DNA of 5,111 bases, from positions 1 through 5,111 of the forward strand of contig VAYD01000267.1 in NCBI GenBank assembly GCA_005883905.1, in the 5' to 3' direction. Source of the stretch: Actinomycetota bacterium (GTDB taxonomy: Bacteria > Actinomycetota > Thermoleophilia > Solirubrobacterales > Solirubrobacteraceae). The notes under the pieces were generated by a model, which was given only the letters and a program-made list of their open reading frames with translations, was not told the DNA's origin and ran no database searches. Below are positions 1 to 3,872 of this stretch, one piece after another (the first letter of the stretch is position 1; the number at the start of each line of letters is the position of its first letter). Position numbers and translations under genes: made by a program.

Positions 1-669
1 GTCATCCGCGGGCGCGTCTGGGGCGCCGTGCACATTGCCCGCCGCGCCAGCAGTGGCGCATTCCAGCAGCGCGACGCCGACGCGCTCGCCGCCCTCACCG
101 GGGCGATCGGCCGCGCCATCCGCGCGTCGCTGCGATTCGATGCGGCGCGTCGGATCACGGGCGTCGAAGCGCCTGGGATGGTCGTGCTCGGCCCGCACGA
201 CGAGGTCGAGCTGATCACCCCTCCAGCACGCGAGCTGCTCGCCTCGCTGCGTCCCGAGGAGTCGGGCTACACCGACGAGACGATCGCCGTGCCGGTGCTC
301 GCGCTCGCGTCGTTCGTCCGCTCGGCGCCGGACGGCGGTCAGGGCGGCGGCAACGTCGTCACCGTGCCCGGCAGCGACAGTTGGGTGACGCTGCACGCCT
401 CTCTTCCCGGACCTCCGGGCGACGGCCGAGTCGCGGTCGTCCTCGAGCGCGCGACAACCCTGCTGGCCCGTGGCCTGTCCCGAGCCGAGATGGCCGAGGC
501 GCTTGTCCTCTCCCCGCACACCGTCGAGGACCACGTCAAGAGCCTGTACGACAAGCTCGGCGTCGCCTCACGGCAAGAGCTCGTCGCCCGAGTGTTCCTG
601 GACGAGTACCTCCCCGAGGTGGTGCGTCAGACACCGCTGACGTCGCGCGGGCGCTTCGACCGCGGATAG
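1..669 (+). CDS. GAF/LuxR-family transcriptional regulator, 5'-truncated, with shortened HTH
   Basis: The frame is open from base 1, so the start lies outside the window. The GTG at 28 is only an internal Val codon. The first 40 or so residues (VIRGRVWGAVHIARR...F..RD...L..L) read as the end of a GAF domain. A middle region (about 55-150) has the PAS-like look of actinobacterial GAF-LuxR regulators. The C-terminus carries the LuxR/GerE recognition part (GLSRAEMAEALVLSPHTVEDHVKSLYDKLGV). It would bind DNA and control transcription in response to an unidentified GAF ligand. Oddity: family members normally have about 20-25 residues ending in a TPREREV-like helix between the VAVV(L/I)E strand and LLARGLS. 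Here VAVVLERA runs straight into TTLLARGLS, so helix 1 of the HTH seems deleted in frame. The family call is firm; DNA-binding ability is doubtful. Confidence 0.85.
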   Translation, partial: VIRGRVWGAVHIARRASSGAFQQRDADALAALTGAIGRAIRASLRFDAARRITGVEAPGMVVLGPHDEVELITPPARELLASLRPEESGYTDETIAVPVLALASFVRSAPDGGQGGGNVVTVPGSDSWVTLHASLPGPPGDGRVAVVLERATTLLARGLSRAEMAEALVLSPHTVEDHVKSLYDKLGVASRQELVARVFLDEYLPEVVRQTPLTSRGRFDRG

Positions 670-678
670 CGTCACTGC

Positions 679-704
679 CGAACCCACGCGTAGCCGCGGG
701 TTCG
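679..704. terminator. Hairpin between convergent regulator gene and ssrA
   Basis: A 7-bp perfect inverted repeat (CGAACCC at 679-685, GGGTTCG at 698-704) encloses a 3-bp GCG/CGC stem with a TAGC loop. It lies 10 nt after the regulator stop codon and 9 nt beyond the mature 3' end of ssrA, where a bidirectional terminator would sit. No T-run follows on either strand, so it is not a classical intrinsic terminator. It could instead act as a 3' end stabiliser. Confidence 0.5.
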
Positions 705-712
705 ATCCAAAG

Positions 713-1071
713 TGGAGACGGCGGGAATTGAACCCGCGTCCGCGATCGCGTTGATGTGGCTTCTACGAGCGTAGCCGGCGCTCTGATCTCGGTCCCGGGT
801 CGCCTCGCCGGCGGGGTTGCCAGGACCCAGTCCTCTGAACTGTCCCCGGATCGGCGAGGACGGACCTCACCGGGTGAGCCTGCTTGATGATCCGGGTGGG
901 CCCCTAGCAGGCGTTGGGGGCCCGGACCTCACGGCTTAGCTATTGACTAAGCGGCGAGGGCGTACTCGTGAGAGTCCGCACGTATGGTTTTCCCGGGGTT
1001 TTACGAGGCCTCCGGGACCTCGGCTCGCAACCACACCCACGGAACCGACCACGTCGAAGCCTGTCGTCCCC
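713..1071 (-). ncRNA. ssrA: Transfer-messenger RNA (tmRNA)
   Basis: tmRNA with SmpB rescues stalled ribosomes by acting as an alanyl-tRNA and then as an mRNA for a degradation tag. On the minus strand the 5' end GGGGACG (from 1071) pairs with CGTCTCC (714-720) as the acceptor stem, with one G-U. A T arm GCGGGTTCAATTCCCGC lies just before the 3' end, and the 5' part has the GGCTTCGAC element typical of tmRNA. The mRNA-like part ends in codons for ALAA and a stop, followed by a small hairpin (934-939 with 947-952). A 7-bp stem (898-904 with 917-923) fits one of the pseudoknots. CCA is not encoded, because the discriminator base at 713 is followed by CTT, so it must be added after processing. 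Length is 359 nt, normal for one-piece tmRNA. Ends are inferred from acceptor-stem pairing. Confidence 0.96.
947..979 (-). other. tmRNA tag-peptide reading frame (ADSHEYALAA)
   Basis: On the minus strand, codons from 979 to 950 read GCG GAC TCT CAC GAG TAC GCC CTC GCC GCT, then stop TAG (949-947), giving ADSHEYALAA. The tag resembles the mycobacterial ADSHQRDYALAA but is two residues shorter. The C-terminal ALAA is the usual signal for ClpXP-type proteases. The GCG resume codon is chosen by analogy with that tag. Confidence 0.85.
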
Positions 1072-1088
1072 GGGTGTTTGGTTGTGCG

Positions 1089-1598
1089 TCACATTGTAGT
1101 GCGCGGGCGGTAGGTGGTCTGGCCGTGCGGGTCCTTGGCGAACGCCATGACCTTCGATGCCTCGATGCGAAAGACGGCCGCCTCGCCCGTTCCCCCGGCG
1201 TGCAGGAACACCCCGTCGCCGACGTCGAAGTGCCAGACGGCGCCGTACTTGTCCTCGATCGCAGCGGCGAGCCGCCGGAGCGCCTCGTTCTCCGTCACCC
1301 GCACCGCGGCGCCCTCGACGACCACGTCGAGCCCCTTCGCCCACGCGTTCGTCCCCGTCGTGAGCGCGACATTCGGGTTGTGCTCGAGGTTGCGCGCCTT
1401 CTGCTCCTGCAGGCCGGTCGTGAAGTGCATCGCGCCGTCGAACCATGCCCCGATCAACGGCGTGACGTGCGGCCGGCCGTCCGCGCGCACGGTGGTGATC
1501 CAGTAGAGCTCGGCCGCGCTCAGCGCCCGCTCGGCCTCCTCCCAGGGCGTCGCGATGGCGGCGGGATCGCTGAACCGGCTGTCGAGCCTTCCCTCCAT
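1089..1598 (-). CDS. Pyridoxamine 5'-phosphate oxidase-like FMN-binding protein
   Basis: A 169-residue single-domain protein of the split-barrel flavin-binding fold. The N-terminal half shows the family pattern YWITTVRADGRPHVTPL (about residues 33-49), then a WFDG...HFTTG strand pair and QKARNLEHNPNVALT, as in PNPOx-like and F420-dependent reductase-like proteins. A later segment has DVVVEGAAVRV and a C-terminal strand FRIEASKVMAF. It probably binds a flavin (FMN or F420) in the cytoplasm and catalyses a redox reaction of unknown substrate; it need not make pyridoxal phosphate. I choose ATG at 1598 because AGAGG lies 6 nt upstream. An in-frame TTG at 1625 would overlap the divergent gene's start. 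The gene is divergent from the MarR-GNAT gene and may be its regulatory target. Its stop lies 17 nt upstream of mature ssrA. Confidence 0.88.
   Translation of the reverse strand: MEGRLDSRFSDPAAIATPWEEAERALSAAELYWITTVRADGRPHVTPLIGAWFDGAMHFTTGLQEQKARNLEHNPNVALTTGTNAWAKGLDVVVEGAAVRVTENEALRRLAAAIEDKYGAVWHFDVGDGVFLHAGGTGEAAVFRIEASKVMAFAKDPHGQTTYRPRTTM
1093..1098 (-). promoter_or_regulatory. Probable -10 box of ssrA
   Basis: TACAAT on the minus strand, 5 of 6 matches to TATAAT. It puts transcription start near 1086, leaving about 15 nt of leader before the mature tmRNA 5' end at 1071, which RNase P would remove. I see no good -35 box. It lies within the last codons of the flavoprotein gene just upstream, so ssrA would be transcribed from inside that gene. 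Confidence 0.55.
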
Positions 1599-1604
1599 CA
1601 CCGA

Positions 1605-1609
1605 CCTCT
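1605..1609 (-). promoter_or_regulatory. Ribosome binding site deciding the flavoprotein start
   Basis: AGAGG on the minus strand lies 6 nt before ATG (1598) and 3 nt before an adjacent in-frame GTG (1601). The spacing favours ATG. It overlaps the left arm of the inverted repeat at 1607-1622, so a bound repressor would also cover this leader region. Confidence 0.6.
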
Positions 1610-1622
1610 GACTAAGATCAGA
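1607..1622. promoter_or_regulatory. Inverted repeat, candidate MarR-type operator
   Basis: TCTGA-CTAAGA-TCAGA: perfect 5-bp arms around a 6-bp centre in the short gap between divergent genes. It covers the likely -10 box of the MarR-GNAT gene and the leader of the flavoprotein gene. MarR dimers bind palindromes of about this size and usually autoregulate, so this is the natural operator candidate. It is inferred from position and symmetry only. Confidence 0.5.
1613..1618 (+). promoter_or_regulatory. -10 box giving a leaderless MarR-GNAT transcript
   Basis: TAAGAT matches TATAAT at 4 of 6 positions, including the key T, A and final T. Exactly 6 nt follow before the A of ATG at 1625, so transcription would start on the start codon. 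No Shine-Dalgarno precedes this ATG, which fits a leaderless mRNA. No convincing -35 box is seen. Confidence 0.5.
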
Positions 1623-1624
1623 CA

Positions 1625-2512
1625 ATGCGTGATGCCAGCATCGAACATGTCCGGCATTTCAACAGAACCGTCTCCCAGCGTGTCGGCGCGCTCAGCGACA
1701 ACTTCCTGGCTCGCCATCGGCCGATGGCCGAGGCGCGGCTGCTCTGGGAGATCGGCGCCGACGGGTGCGAGGTCCGGACGCTGCGCAACCGCCTCGGCCT
1801 GGACTCCGGCCACGCCAGCCGCCTGCTGCGCGCACTCGAGGACGACGGCATGGCCCGAGTCGACCCGAGCCCGTCCGACCGCCGGATCCGCGTCGCCCGG
1901 CTGACCCGCGCCGGGCTGAGGGAATGGGCGGAGATCGACCGGCGCAGCGACGAGTTCGCGGCGTCGATGCTCGAGCCGCTCGACAAAGGCGATCGCGAGC
2001 GCCTCGTCGAGTCGATGCGCACGGTCCGGCGCCTGCTCACCGCCGCGGCAATCGACATCCGCGAGGTCGACCCGGCCGGGCCCGACGCGCGCCAGTGCCT
2101 ACGCGCGTACGTCGAGGAGCTCAACGAGCGATGGGAGCCCGGGTTCGACCCCTCCGCCGGCGTCACCGCCGAGCCGCACGAGCTGACGCCGCCGGCTGGC
2201 TGCTTCCTCGTCGCCTACCTGTACGGCGAGCCCGTCGGTTGCGGCGGCATCAAGCACCTCGCGGGCGGGCCGTCGGACATCAAGCGGATGTGGGTCTCCC
2301 CTTCCGCGCGCGGGCTCGGGCTCGGTCGCCGCCTGCTCGGCGAGCTCGAGCAGCGCGTGCGCGACAGCGGCGCGACCGTCGCACGGCTCGAGACGAACCG
2401 GGTGCTCGTCGAGGCGATCGGGCTGTACCGCTCGGCCGGCTACCGCGAGGTCCCGGCGTTCAACGACGAGCCGTTCGCCCATCACTGGTTCGAGAAGCCC
2501 CTGACAACGTAG
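1625..2512 (+). CDS. MarR-family regulator fused to GNAT N-acetyltransferase
   Basis: A 295-residue two-domain protein. Residues about 5-140 form a MarR domain: helices around AEARLLWEIGADG (35-47), a winged-helix core VRTLRNRLGLDSGHASRLLRALEDDG (50-75), a wing DRRIRVARLT (85-94), and a long C-terminal dimerisation helix. Residues about 143-295 form a GNAT acetyltransferase. Its acetyl-CoA loop is the RGLGLGRRLL motif (229-238) after MWVSPSA, followed by ETNRVLVEAIGLYRSAGY. Such fusions are a known actinobacterial and proteobacterial architecture; the substrate is unknown. It probably senses a small molecule, represses from the operator at 1607-1622, and acetylates an amine or protein. ATG 1625 is supported by the -10 box 6 nt upstream. 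The last two codons and stop fall in repeat copy A. Domain calls are firm, the ligand unknown. Confidence 0.92.
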   Translation: MRDASIEHVRHFNRTVSQRVGALSDNFLARHRPMAEARLLWEIGADGCEVRTLRNRLGLDSGHASRLLRALEDDGMARVDPSPSDRRIRVARLTRAGLREWAEIDRRSDEFAASMLEPLDKGDRERLVESMRTVRRLLTAAAIDIREVDPAGPDARQCLRAYVEELNERWEPGFDPSAGVTAEPHELTPPAGCFLVAYLYGEPVGCGGIKHLAGGPSDIKRMWVSPSARGLGLGRRLLGELEQRVRDSGATVARLETNRVLVEAIGLYRSAGYREVPAFNDEPFAHHWFEKPLTT

Positions 2513-2706
2513 AAGACGCGGTCACCGAAGCCGCTTCAGGGAACCTCCTTCAGCGCCTGACCCGAAGGTCTGTCGCCGAGCTTGGTGGCGAGCCTCACAC
2601 CCTGTGGCTTCGCTCTTTGCGGCCTCGGAACCGCGTCTGGGGGCAACGTTTCAAGCGGCGGCCGCGACGTCAAGGGGCGGCGCGCGACGATCCCGCATCC
2701 TCCGCG
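2506..2706 (+). repeat. Copy A of an unrecognised ~200-bp repeat
   Basis: First of three direct diverged copies. It aligns with copy C over its whole length with almost no gaps. Inverted ends: 2514-2522 pairs with 2630-2638 (AGACGCGGT/ACCGCGTCT), and inside it CGAAGCCGC (2526-2534) pairs with GTGGCTTCG (2604-2612), with one G-T. It carries the 17-nt invariant block GTGGCTTCGCTCTTTGC (2604-2620) and GGTGGCGAGCC (2584-2594). The copy fills the gap between the convergent MarR-GNAT and GNAT genes and contains both stop codons. The nature is unknown: MITE-like element, structured RNA or terminator-type repeat are all possible. Strand is arbitrary and marks the common orientation. Confidence 0.85.
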
Positions 2707-3206
2707 TTTTTGAGGTAGATCGAGAGCCGCGCGCGGCTCAGCGGATGGATGCGATCGCGGCCGCGCGTCATCTCGAGCCGCTCGGCGACGCGGATCGACG
2801 CCGCGTTGCCCGGATCGATGATCGAGATGATCTGGCGCAGGCCGAGCTCGTCGAATCCGCACCGCACGCTCGCCCGCGCCCCCTCGGTCGCGTAGCCCTT
2901 GCCCCAGTGGCCGCGAGCCAGCCGCCAGCCGACCTCGACGGCCGGCAGCACGTCGGGCAGGAAGCTCGGGATCGCGAGCCCGATGAAGCCGATGAACGCG
3001 CCGCTGTCCTTGACTTCGACGGCGTACAGCCCGAAGCCGTGCTGCTGCCAGTGGGAGCGGATCCGCGCCAGCAGCTCGTCGCTCTGGTCGCGGCTCATCG
3101 GGCCGCCGAGGAAGCGCGTGACCTCCGCGTCGGCGTTGAGGGCGGCGAACGGCGCCTCGTCAGCGGGCTGCCACGATCGCAGCTGGAGGCGCTCGGTCTC
3201 GATCAC
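2670..3206 (-). CDS. GNAT N-acetyltransferase, RimJ/RimL type
   Basis: A 178-residue protein of the Acetyltransf_3 type. It begins ETERLQLRSWQPADEAPFAALNADAEVTRFLGG, the usual start of this family. The acetyl-CoA motif A is VGWRLARGHWGKGYATEGARA, followed by FDELGLRQIISIIDPGNAASIRVAERLEM, which carries the conserved Asn-x-x-Ser-x-x-x-x-x-x-Leu-x-Met element. It transfers acetyl from acetyl-CoA to an amine, either a protein N-terminus or a small molecule; the target cannot be read. I choose GTG at 3206 because the family's ETERL motif follows at once and a TATCGT -10 box lies 6 nt upstream. Longer starts up to 3377 would translate repeat copy B. The last dozen codons (about NAEDAGSSRAAP) and the stop lie inside copy A, so the native C-terminus may have been replaced. 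Direct repeats flank the gene. Confidence 0.9.
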   Translation of the reverse strand: MIETERLQLRSWQPADEAPFAALNADAEVTRFLGGPMSRDQSDELLARIRSHWQQHGFGLYAVEVKDSGAFIGFIGLAIPSFLPDVLPAVEVGWRLARGHWGKGYATEGARASVRCGFDELGLRQIISIIDPGNAASIRVAERLEMTRGRDRIHPLSRARLSIYLKNAEDAGSSRAAP

Positions 3207-3212
3207 GCCTCG

Positions 3213-3218
3213 ACGATA
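3213..3218 (-). promoter_or_regulatory. -10 box giving a leaderless GNAT transcript
   Basis: TATCGT on the minus strand keeps the T, A and final T of the -10 consensus. It is followed by exactly 6 nt before the GTG at 3206, the same spacing as the MarR-GNAT promoter. There is no usable Shine-Dalgarno: the GAGG lies only 1 nt before GTG. A leaderless start is the simplest reading. Confidence 0.45.
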
Positions 3219-3228
3219 CGGACCGTTT

Positions 3229-3430
3229 AACGAAGGCGACGCGGCCGAAGCCGCTTTGGGAAACCTTAACGTCAGCGCCTGGACCGAAGTCCTGGCAGCC
3301 GACGTACGGTGGCGAGCCCTACATCCCGTGGCTTCGCTCTTTGCAGCTCCGAACCGCGTCTGCAGCGAATGTGCCATGCGCTACGGGGAGTTGCAAGAGG
3401 CGCCGGACGAAGATTGTGCTATTTGCGACG
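3229..3430 (+). repeat. Copy B of the ~200-bp repeat
   Basis: The most diverged copy. It shares the AACG start, GACGCGG (3238-3244) pairing with CCGCGTC (3354-3360), CGAAGCCGC (3246-3254) pairing with GTGGCTTCG (3328-3336), GGTGGCGAGCC (3308-3318) and the invariant 17-nt block (3328-3344). Similarity to copy C resumes after the stem (GCAAGAGGCG...CCGGA and ATTTGCG), so the right end near 3430 is approximate. It begins 22 bp upstream of the GNAT start codon, where that gene's upstream promoter region lies. Confidence 0.78.
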
Positions 3431-3662
3431 TTTTGTGGGATTGCAAGGCCGCGTCGCCGCTCGCGTGTCGGGTTGTCGACGAGCGTTACGTCCGCGGGGA
3501 GAGAGTGAGCCGCCGGCGGCGTCACTTGGGCTGCTTAGTTCGCTATATGAGCGGCTTTGGCCGCCCAAGTCGCGTGAGGTTGCGGTCGCGCCAGCGCTAC
3601 CGACTCACGTTTCGCTCGATGCCCGAACCATGTCACGCGCCCGGCCGGCGATCGTGTCCCAG
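3431..3662. other. Spacer between repeat copies B and C, no credible gene
   Basis: No reading frame here has the GC-rich third positions of the neighbours, a ribosome binding site or a recognisable motif. Base composition is visibly less GC-rich at the left end. It contains a perfect 12-bp palindrome GCCGCCGGCGGC (3509-3520), an 8-bp inverted repeat ACTTGGGC/GCCCAAGT (3524-3531 and 3563-3570), and inside that a GCGGC-TTTG-GCCGC hairpin (3551-3564). The last two overlap and cannot both form. It could be a decayed gene or part of a structured transcript. Confidence 0.5.
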
Positions 3663-3864
3663 AACGAAAGAGACGCGGTTACCGAAGCCACTTCGGGGAA
3701 CCTCCCCCGGCATCCGGCCCGAAAGCCGTCCGCCGAGCTTGGTGGCGAGCCCCACACCCCGGTGGCTTCGCTCTTTGCGGCCTCGGAACCGCGTCTGGGT
3801 GGAACCTGTCAGGCCGCGGTTCGGCCGTCAAGAGGCGTGCCGGAGCGATCCTGCAATTTCCGGC
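3663..3864 (+). repeat. Copy C of the ~200-bp repeat
   Basis: The copy with the best-preserved stem. AGACGCGGTT (3671-3680) pairs perfectly with AACCGCGTCT (3787-3796), and CGAAGCCAC (3683-3691) pairs perfectly with GTGGCTTCG (3762-3770). It also has GGTGGCGAGCC (3740-3750) and the invariant block (3762-3778). A local hairpin CCGAAG-CCA-CTTCGG (3682-3696) competes with the long stem. Homology to copy A runs to about 3855 and more weakly to about 3864. It ends 8 bp short of the true stop of the minus-strand gene to its right. Confidence 0.85.
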
Positions 3865-3872
3865 GAAATGCG

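Noticed and set aside
690..712. tRNA remnant suggested by CGCGGGTTCGATCC near ssrA
   Set aside because: It looks like a T loop, but the flanking bases cannot form the 5-bp T stem and there is no acceptor, D or anticodon arm. It is explained better as one arm of the hairpin 679-704.
984..1904. Plus-strand open frame over the ssrA/flavoprotein/MarR region
   Set aside because: It crosses the tmRNA gene, is antisense to the flavoprotein gene and overlaps the MarR gene in another frame, with no domain signal.
2640..2711. Intrinsic terminator at the TTTTT run (2707-2711) at the end of copy A
   Set aside because: No stable GC hairpin directly precedes the T-run on the plus strand, and the run lies in coding sequence of the GNAT gene.
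3207..3377. Longer N-terminus for the minus-strand GNAT protein
   Set aside because: The extra residues translate repeat copy B, while the family's ETERL start motif follows GTG 3206 directly.
3376..3700. Small Cys-containing plus-strand ORF starting at ATG 3376
   Set aside because: It starts inside repeat copy B, has no ribosome binding site, lacks the GC-rich third positions of real genes here, and runs on through copy C into antisense of the next gene.
2506..3864. The three repeats as integron attC sites flanking gene cassettes
   Set aside because: They are direct, imperfectly palindromic and bracket a gene, but no conserved RYYYAAC/GTTRRRY core pair is present in all copies (only copy B has GTTTAAC), the similarity extends well beyond the stem, and no integrase gene is visible.
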